From Promethearchaeota archaeon (GTDB lineage: Archaea; Asgardarchaeota; Lokiarchaeia; Sigyniarchaeales; SOKP01): a DNA stretch of 64,000 bases. The stretch is from positions 1 through 64,000 of the forward strand of contig JALGVJ010000024.1 in NCBI GenBank assembly GCA_029838195.1, given 5' to 3'. This document shows, one piece after another, positions 19,524-29,429 of this stretch (the first letter of the stretch is position 1; each line of letters begins with the position of its first letter). A program made the translations under genes and the position numbers. The notes beneath the pieces were generated by a model. The model was given only the letters and a program-made list of their open reading frames with translations. It was not told where the DNA came from and did no database searches.

Positions 19524-20486
19524 CTATTTTTGTCGGTCTCGTCTCCATTCTAAATGCTTTTTTATCATCCATTCTTCCCATAGGGTATAAATTTCCAATA
19601 AAAAATCTTTCATTTTTCTTTTAGGGAAAAAGATATCCTGTTTTAATAATTCTCCTATAAGTTCTTCCCCTGTATTTATCTTTGGATTTATGTTTTTAAG
19701 GGCATGCTCGATTTTTGCATGATTTTCTCCGATTTTTTTTCTCATGTATTTAAATGGCGTGAGATCTGGATGGTTGACAATATAAGAGTGGCTTGACGTC
19801 AAATATCTTGCATTTTGTAGAAAAATTTTCTCGCATCTGTCTATGTCTAAAAGATATTGAGAAATAGAGCATTCTTTAAAACCGTACCACGGACCAAATC
19901 CTTCTTTTCCGGGATTCTTCATGTCAAATCCAAGGCAGCTCACGTGAAGTATCTTCTCTTCGGGTAAAAAAAATCCAACGTGAGATTTTGAATGCCCTTT
20001 TAATGGAATGGTTTCTATTTTATAACCATCAAAATCTAACACATCTCCCGGTTCAAACGTGTTAACTTTTTTACATTTTTCGTAGCCGTTGATTTTTCCA
20101 AACTGCCTGATTACGGAAAAATCTAACTTGTCATTAAATCCAAAACTCTCATAAAAATGTTTCAAATCTGTTAGACAAGAATTTTCTGGATGCGGAGCCC
20201 AAATTTTAGTACCTAATTCTTCCCACGCATGAACATGGGCAATATGGTCCATGTGTCCGTGGCTGCACACGTAATTTTTAATTGACTCCACTTGCTTTAC
20301 CAAGGCTCTAACATGGATGGGTTCAATATTCGCGTCTAATATAATGGCATTTCTATTATTTTCTTTATTCGGCAAAATAAGCAAGCCATCACAGCAAGAA
20401 AAATAGAAAGGAGGCCTCTTCTGATGAATGAGTAATATTCCTTGCGAAACGGGTGTTATTTGAAGACCCTCCACGTGAATTTTCAT
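19524..20486 (-). CDS. MBL-fold metallohydrolase
   Basis: SHGHMDHIAHVHAWEELG, LKGHSKSHVGFFLPEEKILHVSCLGFD. Confidence 0.85.
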   Translation of the reverse strand: MKIHVEGLQITPVSQGILLIHQKRPPFYFSCCDGLLILPNKENNRNAIILDANIEPIHVRALVKQVESIKNYVCSHGHMDHIAHVHAWEELGTKIWAPHPENSCLTDLKHFYESFGFNDKLDFSVIRQFGKINGYEKCKKVNTFEPGDVLDFDGYKIETIPLKGHSKSHVGFFLPEEKILHVSCLGFDMKNPGKEGFGPWYGFKECSISQYLLDIDRCEKIFLQNARYLTSSHSYIVNHPDLTPFKYMRKKIGENHAKIEHALKNINPKINTGEELIGELLKQDIFFPKRKMKDFLLEIYTLWEEWMIKKHLEWRRDRQK

Positions 20487-20601
20487 GTTATTAGAGAATT
20501 TATTATCATATTCTTGCGTAAAATAACATGAACTAGTAAATGAAATTTTAGATCATTTAAATGAAAGAATACAATTTATATAATGTCCAAAAAAAAATAT
20601 G

Positions 20602-20942
20602 AGGTAGCAAATTAATCTTACCTCCGACTAAATTGCGCCCCCGCCTTTTTTTGCTTTTTGTCGAACATGCTTATTCACATACACGTCAAATTCCCTGTAT
20701 TGCTTGCTTCTTGCCCGACCAATAGCGCTTATTTCCCGCATGGCAGCGCTTAATTGGTTTCTTAGCTGTCTTATTACTTCTTCAGGATATTGGAAGATTA
20801 TATCCGATGCCGGCTCGTCCCGTTCACAATTTTTCGATTCATTAATATATTTATAATGGATCGTCATGTTTTTTCAACTTTTTGGTGGTTTTGTCGCCAA
20901 TCTTAAAGCTGGAGCGTGGTAACTGAGATTAATTTGCTACCT
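20602..20942. mobile_element. ~341-bp putative non-autonomous element bounded by 17-bp inverted repeats
   Basis: AGGTAGCAAATTAATCT at 20602-20618 and its exact reverse complement at 20926-20942. Confidence 0.55.
20628..20867 (-). CDS. Small basic hypothetical protein carried between the inverted repeats
   Basis: 79-aa ORF. Confidence 0.45.
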   Translation of the reverse strand: MTIHYKYINESKNCERDEPASDIIFQYPEEVIRQLRNQLSAAMREISAIGRARSKQYREFDVYVNKHVRQKAKKGGGAI

Positions 20943-21289
20943 TATAAAAAAAAAAGAAAAAATAATGAACACATCATTCCTTATCTTGAGCTTGTAAATA
21001 CGTTTTAAATTCGTCATATAATTCATGCATTTTTATTTTCTATTTTAAGTTTATTATACTTGAAAATAAGATCTCTCATTTTAATATTCTATTTATAAAT
21101 TACAAATTCTATTTTTCGCCAGCCATAGCATCATTCATGAGTTCTTTCAAATAAATTGATCTAGAAATGACTCTTGGCTAATCATTAAAATAAAAAAAAA
21201 ATTCTTCTTGCTTTTTAAACCGTTTCTAGTATTTTAAAAATAAGATAAGAAAATAAAAAAAATAAAAACTATTGAAAAAAAATTAATTT

Positions 21290-22102
21290 TTATAGCCCTT
21301 TCGGACCTTGCTCGTAAATCTCATATGCTTCATCAACAGAGGCATTTTCGTGAACAATCGCTCGGACGGCTTGAATCATGCCTATCGGACTATCTGATTG
21401 AAAAATATTTCTTCCCATATCTACGCCTACAGCTCCCTTATCAACAGCATTTTTGGACATTTGTAAGGCGTCCCGCTCCGGAATCTTCTTACCTCCTGCA
21501 ATGACAATCGGCACCGGACAAATGCTCGTTACATCTTCAAAATTATCGCAATAATAGGTTTTTACAAAGGTTGCGCCCATTTCGGCAGCTAATCTGCTTG
21601 CCATGCCCAAATAGCGCGCATCTCTTACCATATCTCGTCCTACAGCTGTAACTGCAAGTACTGGAATGCCATATTCTTGCCCCCAATTGACCAATTTCGA
21701 AAGATTCATGATGGTCTGCTTTTCATACTCTCCTCCTACGAATATTGAACACGTAATCGCCGAAACGTTCAAACGAATTGCATCCTCGATCGTTACATTA
21801 ATTTCTTCATTAGATAGTTCCTTTAACATGCTCGCACCAGCTGAAACTCTTAAAACGATGGGAATGTCCGAGTCAGGGCTCACGCAACTACGGAGCATCC
21901 CTCTCGTGAGCATGAGAGCATCAGCATACTGAAATAAAGGTTCTAAATCTCCAAAGCATTTGAGTGTACCTGGAATGTTGCCAAAATATTCATGAACATG
22001 CATGAATCATGCACGTTTTCCATGATCTACGGCAAGCATCACGCAACGTCCCGTTTTAGGCTTTATAATTCTTGAAAGACGGTTTTGCATTCCCCAATCC
22101 AT
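21290..22102 (-). CDS. Class I aldolase / LsrF-FbaB-like thiolase-aldolase, coding region interrupted by a 30-nt BHB intron (21989-22018)
   Basis: Upstream frame [28 protein letters not shown] joins [30 protein letters not shown] after intron removal; matches LsrF-type layout. Confidence 0.88.
21989..22018 (-). other. Putative BHB intron in a protein-coding gene (30 nt)
   Basis: mRNA GAU-CAUG-GA|A-AACGUGCAUG-AUU-CAUGCAUGUU-CAUG-AA|U-AUUU: 10-bp inner helix, CAUG:CAUG central helix, 3-nt bulges, 4-bp outer helix; contains in-frame UGA. Confidence 0.85.
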
Positions 22103-22333
22103 TATATATCAACTTCCATGATGGTAATTTAATTTCTTATTTTTTTTTAATTATTTACTTATTTCTTATCATGCGTTCTTAATTTTAGTAATTTTACTTC
22201 ATTTTAAAATCTTAAGAGAAAAAAAATTAACAAAGGCATTAAACACACGTGCCTCAAATGATTTTAAAGGCATTGTCCTGAAAAGTTCTACTCTCAATAA
22301 AGAAAGAATGAGAAGAAAAAAAATCGAGGTGAG

Positions 22334-23317
22334 TTAGAGTAATCCCAAGAATTCATGTACTCTGTTTTTGATCTTTTTTACTAAGGAGCTAGAAATTCTG
22401 TTTTGGATGTATTCTTTTATTAAATCGAAATGATATTTATTGATTTTAGAAATGTGAAGGGCTTTAGTCATTTGTTCAATAAGGTCGTTCATGTAAATCT
22501 CTTCCACGTCTTCTAGCACCTTTTTCACGTATTCTACTTCTTTTATGAATTTTTTAATTCCTTGCTGGAGAACAATTATTTGCTCATCTTCATTCATGAT
22601 ATTCAATGCTTTTTTAACGAGTTCTTCTTCAAATTTTAGAGAAGAATAATTCCAAGGAGTCTGTAAGATAATGTTATGAAGGTCAATGAGTAAAGCGTTT
22701 TTCTCTTTTAGTTTAATCTTATCATACTGAATATCTTTTAATGCTTGTGAGATCAGCTCTTCTTCAAATTTAACTGAAGAATAGTTCCATGATGTTGCTA
22801 AGATGTTGGGTTTGAAGTCAATCGGTGCACTTTTTTCTTTTGATTCGATCTTAGCATGTTGAATATCTTTTAAAACGGTTAACGGAGCAGTATCTTGAAT
22901 TGATGCGGGCAGAAATTGTTCGAAAAAGGCATTTAATTTATTGGCATCCTCGTCTGATATGTTATCTCTCATGATATAACTTGGATAATTAAAGAGTTTG
23001 GCATGAATTAAACTTAAAAAACCATAGGTGCCAAATTCATCGAGTAATGAACGGATGGTAAATTTTTTTTCAGCTCTTTCCTCTTTAACTTGAGGCGTGG
23101 GCCCCATGAAAATATCAATTTTTTCATATCCTCGTATGATACCTTTAGCATCGACGAAGACAATGAATTGATGCTCGCGACAAACGGCTCCAGCGGGAAT
23201 TTGGATTTTAATAGTTCCAAATTTCTTTTGTGAGAAAATGCGGTGAGGAACTTTAATGCTCTTAACCATTTGGCATATAGGACACGTTATCTCTAGTTCT
23301 TTAAAATCCTCTGGCAT
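22334..23317 (-). CDS. Hypothetical protein with N-terminal Zn-ribbon (CPIC…) and internal ~45-aa repeat
   Basis: CPICQMVKSIKVP; two copies of DIQ(H/Y)xKI…WNYSSxKFEEEL. Confidence 0.6.
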   Translation of the reverse strand: MPEDFKELEITCPICQMVKSIKVPHRIFSQKKFGTIKIQIPAGAVCREHQFIVFVDAKGIIRGYEKIDIFMGPTPQVKEERAEKKFTIRSLLDEFGTYGFLSLIHAKLFNYPSYIMRDNISDEDANKLNAFFEQFLPASIQDTAPLTVLKDIQHAKIESKEKSAPIDFKPNILATSWNYSSVKFEEELISQALKDIQYDKIKLKEKNALLIDLHNIILQTPWNYSSLKFEEELVKKALNIMNEDEQIIVLQQGIKKFIKEVEYVKKVLEDVEEIYMNDLIEQMTKALHISKINKYHFDLIKEYIQNRISSSLVKKIKNRVHEFLGLL

Positions 23318-23466
23318 GAAATCCCCAATTCCTATACTTTTTAAAAAATCGTGCTTTAATCAAATATATATATCTAAATTCTTAATGGTGCTACATAATT
23401 TAAAGTTATTTATTCAATAAATATTATACAAATTCCTACTATATAACTTTGATCCCTTTTTACCTC

Positions 23467-24486
23467 TCATCCTTGATGGGAGAAGAGGGATTCTATCCAT
23501 GGAATGATTTCTTTTAAAGCCTCATCGATGTATTCTTGAAAGATTAAATGTGAGGCGCCCTTTATCACGACCAATTGTCCTGGAGCGTTACTTAAACGCT
23601 CTTGTATTTCTTTCATGTAGTCCAATGAGAATAAGAAATCATGTTCGCCATTAATGATCAGGATAGGGGTAGTAATCTCTTCTATGGGTTTTGCTAGAGG
23701 CTCTTTTAACTGGGCTCTAAGAGCCGTTAATGTGTATTTCTTGGTGAGGAGTGGATCGTTCAAGAGAAATTCAATTCGCTCCGTGAATTTTGAATGTGCC
23801 AATTTTGAAAAATCTAAATAAAGGAAAACGCTAAACCTCCACGTGGGAAAGAGTCGAGCCATGAAAGGAATCAAATGAACTAAGATTCTTAATAAACCCT
23901 TAGGTTTTATGATTTTCTTGTAAGCTTTTTCGTTAAAAATGGCTGCATTATGGCATATTGCTCCTGTAATTCTAATATCATGGGCGGTAGCATAGAGCGT
24001 GGCGATTCCTCCTAAGCTTGACCCCATTAAAACGATCTTGTTTCCATGATTTTCAATTACATGATTAATAACCGCTTGAATCGTCTCCGAGAATTTTTTC
24101 ATGGTAAAATGGCCCCGCTTGCCTCCACTAAGCCCGTGCCCAATTAAATCAGGAGAAATAACGCAGTACCCTTCCTCATGCAAACGATAACAAAACTCCG
24201 CATAAAATTTGCTATATACGGCGGTGCCATGAATAAAAATAACGGTTCCTTTTACGTTCTGCGTAGGTTCATAAACATCGAGATGGATGGGCGTGCCATC
24301 GTCTAATTCAATGTATTTTTCTTGGATTACTTTTTTAATTTCATGGGGATTTTCAGAAAGAACATAATGAAACCAATAATCCGTATCCTTCACTTTTATT
24401 AACTCCTCATTTAAAGTATCAATTTTTAATAAGTCATGACAATTCTTTAATTTTAAGTCGTCCAATAGAATGGAATGTTGCCTCAT
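23467..24486 (-). CDS. Alpha/beta hydrolase (monoacylglycerol-lipase-like)
   Basis: VIFIHGTAVYSKFY, LMGSSLGGIATLYA, PILIINGEHDFLF, ASHLIFQE. Confidence 0.85.
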   Translation of the reverse strand: MRQHSILLDDLKLKNCHDLLKIDTLNEELIKVKDTDYWFHYVLSENPHEIKKVIQEKYIELDDGTPIHLDVYEPTQNVKGTVIFIHGTAVYSKFYAEFCYRLHEEGYCVISPDLIGHGLSGGKRGHFTMKKFSETIQAVINHVIENHGNKIVLMGSSLGGIATLYATAHDIRITGAICHNAAIFNEKAYKKIIKPKGLLRILVHLIPFMARLFPTWRFSVFLYLDFSKLAHSKFTERIEFLLNDPLLTKKYTLTALRAQLKEPLAKPIEEITTPILIINGEHDFLFSLDYMKEIQERLSNAPGQLVVIKGASHLIFQEYIDEALKEIIPWIESLFSHQG

Positions 24487-26219
24487 TATTTAATACTTGA
24501 TTTTTCTTTTCTCGCCTTTGGAAACATGCGATTAAAGATGAGATACATGAATCCCAATTCTACCATTCCCAGTCCTAAGAGGCATGAAATGAAAAGGAGG
24601 ATCCCTTGGGTGTAATATAAAAATGCTGGAAGTAATGCGGAGAGAGAAATGAAAAGATACGTGAAAAATATTAACCCAATCCATTTTAATATCTTATGAT
24701 TGGGATGGACTTCTTCCACTACGTATTTATATTTTAATTTGCCAAAAAACTGTACTTTTAACATGAAGGAAAGCAAGATACTTGCCCAAATCAGAGGTAA
24801 ACTTGCCGGAATAAAAATGAGTAAGTTGAACAATTTAGCATTAAACAGAAAGAGTACCATTTGTAATGAAAATGAAAGGGTCAATATCATCAACATGAGA
24901 TATAATTTTGCTTTAGCTTGGTCCCGTGGATAGATGGGCAAAGCGGCTAAGAGCGTGGTTCCAGATTCTTCCATTCCTAATAAACCCGAAATGAGCATGA
25001 GAGAAATAAAAGGACTCATGAATAACAAGATCCCAAAAATGGAAATTACTCCGATCTCGCCCATCTCGTTTTGGACATTCATTAATAGCGGAACACTGAA
25101 AAAAAAAGGAAAAATCAAGGGCATGATTAAAAACATTAAAGTTTGCAAGTCTCTGGTGGCTGTTAAAAGATCTTTTTTGAGAAATGCCTTTATAGGCGTG
25201 CTTAATTCAATTTCAATCACGATGTTGCCCTTGCTTTCCTCAATGCGTTGGCTACGGGAAGCTCTGATTTCATGAGAAGTAATTGTTTTTAATGAATTTA
25301 ATGCCCTTTTATAGATTTTAATAGTGATTATCGTGAAGAAAAAGAGGCCCACAAGAGAGGAGATCCACAGCTCAATGGGCTCCTCAACGGCATAACTCAT
25401 CAGTGTAATAAAATAACCCGAAGAAAATGGAAAGGGAATTAAACTCATTAGTATATTAAACCAAGTAGACGAGAGAAGAACAAAATCCGCGTGAACAAGA
25501 ACCTCAATGGACATGAAAAAACTCTGTAAGACAAACGCAGTACCAAAAGAAATGAAAATATACCCTAACATGGAAAAAATCCTCAAGAACGCGGCCTTTT
25601 TAGAATTAATATCGCCCAAGGTCATGATTTTATTTAATTTTTCTCCCACTATCACCAGCAAACTAAAGGAGAACATGACATTCAAAATTGAAATTAATAA
25701 ACTTGAAATAAATATTATTAGATTTAAGGTTCTTAATCCCATTATGATGGGAAATACGATGATTACAGCAATCAAAGGAAGGTCGAAGCTTCTAAAAAGG
25801 GTCATGAACCCAATTTTTCTCAGTTGGTCTTTTGAAATGGGCAATGTCTCCAACCATCTAAAAGTTTCTCCGGACATCATTGCACTCACGTTAAATAGCC
25901 CTAAAAGAAAAATATATAAAAATTGGATGATAAAGGTCATGCTAAAAATAAGATTTCCAATAAATAAAATGGACATTCTTGATAGTCCCCCTTCTTTCAT
26001 CGCTTCAAACAAGTATTGATAGGAAAAGAACGGCATTAAGGGAAGAATCACTAACACCCCCGTAAGAATTAATTTTATGATAAGCAATTGATATTTGAGG
26101 GATTTTTTATGCTTATCGAATTTTTCTAAAACTCGAGCTTGATTAGCTCCCGCTGTCATGAGCTGAGAATCCAGTACGATCTCAAGAGTCGTGTATTTCG
26201 CAATGGAATACGCTTTCAT
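24486..26219 (-). CDS. ABC transporter permease (ABC-exporter type)
   Basis: 577-aa polytopic protein in tandem with an ABC ATPase. Confidence 0.75.
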   Translation of the reverse strand: MKAYSIAKYTTLEIVLDSQLMTAGANQARVLEKFDKHKKSLKYQLLIIKLILTGVLVILPLMPFFSYQYLFEAMKEGGLSRMSILFIGNLIFSMTFIIQFLYIFLLGLFNVSAMMSGETFRWLETLPISKDQLRKIGFMTLFRSFDLPLIAVIIVFPIIMGLRTLNLIIFISSLLISILNVMFSFSLLVIVGEKLNKIMTLGDINSKKAAFLRIFSMLGYIFISFGTAFVLQSFFMSIEVLVHADFVLLSSTWFNILMSLIPFPFSSGYFITLMSYAVEEPIELWISSLVGLFFFTIITIKIYKRALNSLKTITSHEIRASRSQRIEESKGNIVIEIELSTPIKAFLKKDLLTATRDLQTLMFLIMPLIFPFFFSVPLLMNVQNEMGEIGVISIFGILLFMSPFISLMLISGLLGMEESGTTLLAALPIYPRDQAKAKLYLMLMILTLSFSLQMVLFLFNAKLFNLLIFIPASLPLIWASILLSFMLKVQFFGKLKYKYVVEEVHPNHKILKWIGLIFFTYLFISLSALLPAFLYYTQGILLFISCLLGLGMVELGFMYLIFNRMFPKARKEKSSIK

Positions 26220-26242
26220 TAGAAGACCATTCTAAACCATGA

Positions 26243-27043
26243 TTAATTTACTTTATTTTTTTTAAAGGACACCCGCAGCCGTTCTACGATTTGATCTACG
26301 GAAGTGTCTTGTTCTGTAAGCCTTAAAAACACGTCTTCCAAGCTTGCTCCAATTTTATTCGCTTTTTTGCGTAATTCTTCCATGGTACCAATTCCTACCA
26401 TTTTTCCTTTATTAATGATCCCGATTCTATCGCATAAATCTTCAGCGATTTCCATGATGTGCGTGGAAAATAAGACAGACCCTCCATTTTGAACATGTAA
26501 TTCTAATATTTCTTTTACCACCTTGACGGATTTTGCATCCAAACCAGACAAGGGCTCATCCAAGATAAGGAGATCGGGTTCATGAAGAATTGCAGCGATG
26601 ATCTGGATTTTCTGTTTATTTCCATGCGATAACGTGCCAATTAATTGATTATAATATTCTATCGCTTCTAAACTTTCTAAATATTCTCTTGCTTTTTTTG
26701 AAGTATAATCTTGATCTAACCCGCGTATTGAAGCTATAAAGTTAAATGCATCCTTTGGAGTGAGAGATTTAAATATGAGAGCCTCTTCGGCTACATATCC
26801 TATTTTCTGTTTTATTAATACGTCATCTCGTTCTGGATTCCATCCAAATACCTCCATTTCACCACCATCAGGCTCTAACAGACCTAAAAGTAGTTTAATA
26901 GTGGTTGTCTTACCCGCTCCATTAGGCCCTAATAATCCAAAAATTTCTCCGGGAAAAACTTCAAATGATATTCCATCTACAGCATTAATTTCATTAAAAT
27001 ATTTCTTTAAGTTACTAACGCGAATTATCGGTTGAGATTCCAT
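26243..27043 (-). CDS. ABC transporter ATP-binding protein
   Basis: GLLGPNGAGKTTTIKLL, LSHGNKQKIQIIAAILHEPDLLILDEPLSGLD. Confidence 0.95.
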   Translation of the reverse strand: MESQPIIRVSNLKKYFNEINAVDGISFEVFPGEIFGLLGPNGAGKTTTIKLLLGLLEPDGGEMEVFGWNPERDDVLIKQKIGYVAEEALIFKSLTPKDAFNFIASIRGLDQDYTSKKAREYLESLEAIEYYNQLIGTLSHGNKQKIQIIAAILHEPDLLILDEPLSGLDAKSVKVVKEILELHVQNGGSVLFSTHIMEIAEDLCDRIGIINKGKMVGIGTMEELRKKANKIGASLEDVFLRLTEQDTSVDQIVERLRVSFKKNKVN

Positions 27044-27103
27044 GATATTGGTTCAAAAATTAAATTTTTTAAAAAGTTATTAACGCTTGAATTTTTCATG
27101 TAA

Positions 27104-28096
27104 TTAAAATTGTAGGAACTTATATTTTTTCTCATTTTTGTTATGTTCTTTTTCCTTTTTTTGGGACATGATAACTATAATGGAAAAAATAACAATAATC
27201 GTCCCGATTAAATGATAGATCGTGAATTCTTCCTTTAAAAGAAGGGTAGCATAGAGCGCTGTTGTGATAGGAGTTGGAGAAACAAGCATGCTTGCTTTTG
27301 ATATGTCTAAGTAAGATAATGTTTTATACCAAGCCCATAATCCGCTACAATATACAAGTCCCATGGCCCACATGTAAAATAAATTTAGGGGATCTAAAAA
27401 GAGACTGATATTTTCTATAGGAAAGAAGATAAAATAACTTGAGATTAGAGCGATTCCTCCAATTATATTTCTCAAAAATACTATTTGTGTTGGTGTAGAT
27501 TCGTTCTTTAAGAAGAGTGGCTTAGTATATGTGTGAGCCAACATCCAAAAGCAAGTAAGCACGAGTAATATAATTACCCCTTGGTTAATCTCTAATAAAT
27601 TGAATGAGGCTTGAGTGACAGCAAAGATTAATCCAAAAAAAAGAAGAAAACAGAAAATAATTTGAATTTTCGTGAGCCTTTCTTTCAAGATGAGCGCTCC
27701 AAAAATTAATGAAAAGATAATGGTCGATTTTTGAGCAATAGCACCAGGAATGGCTCCAGCAAGTTGGTATCCAAGGAAAAAAAGAATATGTCCAAATCCG
27801 AAGGTTAATCCTATAAACAATAATAGTTTTTTATTCCTTTTCCATCCATTTAATTTTGCCATTGCAAGTTCTTTATTTCCTCCTTCTTCAGCATTATTCA
27901 AGACCATTCTTAATTTTTTCCTTTCTTTCAAAAATAATGGGAAAAATATAATTGCTTCTACCAGGCAAGTAGTCGCAGCAAATAAATAAGAATCAATAAT
28001 TAAAGGCCTGGAATTTGCAACTATGGGTTGGAATCCAATTAAAAATGTAGCTAATACTCCGAAACTTACTCCTTTTTTCTCATTTGTTAATTTCAA
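27104..28096 (-). CDS. EamA/DMT-family transporter
   Basis: ~10 TM-like segments with two EamA-like halves. Confidence 0.75.
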   Translation of the reverse strand: MKLTNEKKGVSFGVLATFLIGFQPIVANSRPLIIDSYLFAATTCLVEAIIFFPLFLKERKKLRMVLNNAEEGGNKELAMAKLNGWKRNKKLLLFIGLTFGFGHILFFLGYQLAGAIPGAIAQKSTIIFSLIFGALILKERLTKIQIIFCFLLFFGLIFAVTQASFNLLEINQGVIILLVLTCFWMLAHTYTKPLFLKNESTPTQIVFLRNIIGGIALISSYFIFFPIENISLFLDPLNLFYMWAMGLVYCSGLWAWYKTLSYLDISKASMLVSPTPITTALYATLLLKEEFTIYHLIGTIIVIFSIIVIMSQKKEKEHNKNEKKYKFLQF

Positions 28097-28357
28097 AACA
28101 TGATTACGAAATGTATTGATTAATAAAAAATTTTAGAAAATTTTGAGGAACTAGTGCGGTGTTTAGGGAGGTGAGAAGGATAAAACCTTGATGCGCTTTT
28201 TTTAAAGAAAAATTGAGGAGTATTATAAATAATAATATATGCTATTGAATTTAATCATGGTTATTTTTTTAATTTGGTAAAAAATCAGATATTTTACGAC
28301 TCTAATAACCAGTATTTAATTAAAATTTTTATGAAAAAAGTATTTCCCTACATCTCT

Positions 28358-29209
28358 TTATTTCGATAATTTTGCGTAGCCCGGTTTTATTAAGAAACCA
28401 AGAAATACCATGAAATACACGAACATGTCGATGAGTTCTGCAAAAATTAAGGAAGACACTAAGGAGGCATCATTTACAAACTCATTTCTTAGCTGAGAGG
28501 TATAAAAGCTCAGGATGATTGCCAATAGAAAGCCAAGACCGATGATTAACCCGTGAGCCTGAGAGAGGCGTTTATATTTATACATGATAAAAAACATTAC
28601 AACAATTCCGAGGAGTGTAGTAGTCAATATGATTGAATAAAGTAAAATTACCAACTCAATCGTAGGAAGAATGAGGATGATAAACGTAGTGCCCGTAAAG
28701 AAACCAGTAAATATGAAAAATCTAACCCTCTTTGCCACGTATTCAGGCAGTTCTCTAATAAACGTGGTGAAAATGGAAAAGAGGACAAAAATTCCTAAAT
28801 AAAAGAGAGGAAGAGTGTTAAAAATGATCAGTAAATATCTCGTCTTTAGATAAAATAAGATGATTTGATATTCCAAGGTAATTTGAGAATAATAAAGATA
28901 CCCGAATAAGTCTTGAATTTTTCCATATATCAAAATGTTAAAAAACATCCCGAATAAGAAATAAGCGTCCGACAAGAAAAGAGCTTCCTGTTGAAACCAT
29001 TTATGATATAAAATCACACTCATCAAGATAAACAAGCCAATTCTGATGAGTTCAATGAAAATTATTTCCCATAAGATGTGTAGTGGAGAAGAAATATTTA
29101 CAAGCACCTGAAACATTATTGTCCAATAAATTATCACTAAAACAATGCCACTAATGTTGCCCGATATAATCCCAAGTAAATATTTTCTTTTTTGATCTAA
29201 TTCTAACAT
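28358..29209 (-). CDS. Polytopic membrane protein, unknown
   Basis: Hydrophobic ORF. Confidence 0.55.
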   Translation of the reverse strand: MLELDQKRKYLLGIISGNISGIVLVIIYWTIMFQVLVNISSPLHILWEIIFIELIRIGLFILMSVILYHKWFQQEALFLSDAYFLFGMFFNILIYGKIQDLFGYLYYSQITLEYQIILFYLKTRYLLIIFNTLPLFYLGIFVLFSIFTTFIRELPEYVAKRVRFFIFTGFFTGTTFIILILPTIELVILLYSIILTTTLLGIVVMFFIMYKYKRLSQAHGLIIGLGFLLAIILSFYTSQLRNEFVNDASLVSSLIFAELIDMFVYFMVFLGFLIKPGYAKLSK

Positions 29210-29429
29210 TTTAGAGTTTATTCATGTTTCTGTACGAATTGATAAAAACATCGAGAAAAATCTTACAATCGTAAAAAAATAATTTCTAATAGATTATTAA
29301 AAAATTATTAATGCCAAGTTTTACCTTAAAGATTTGAAAAAAATGCTAGATTAAAATAACGTGTCAATTGAAAGGGTTAAAAATTAATAAGAAAAAAAAT
29401 AAAAAATTGTTGAATTTAACTGTGCTTTT

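Noticed and set aside
21989-22018. In-frame UGA in the aldolase as a selenocysteine codon
   Set aside because: The extra ten codons fall between invariant DHG and YF residues where the family has no insertion. Precise BHB excision removes them.
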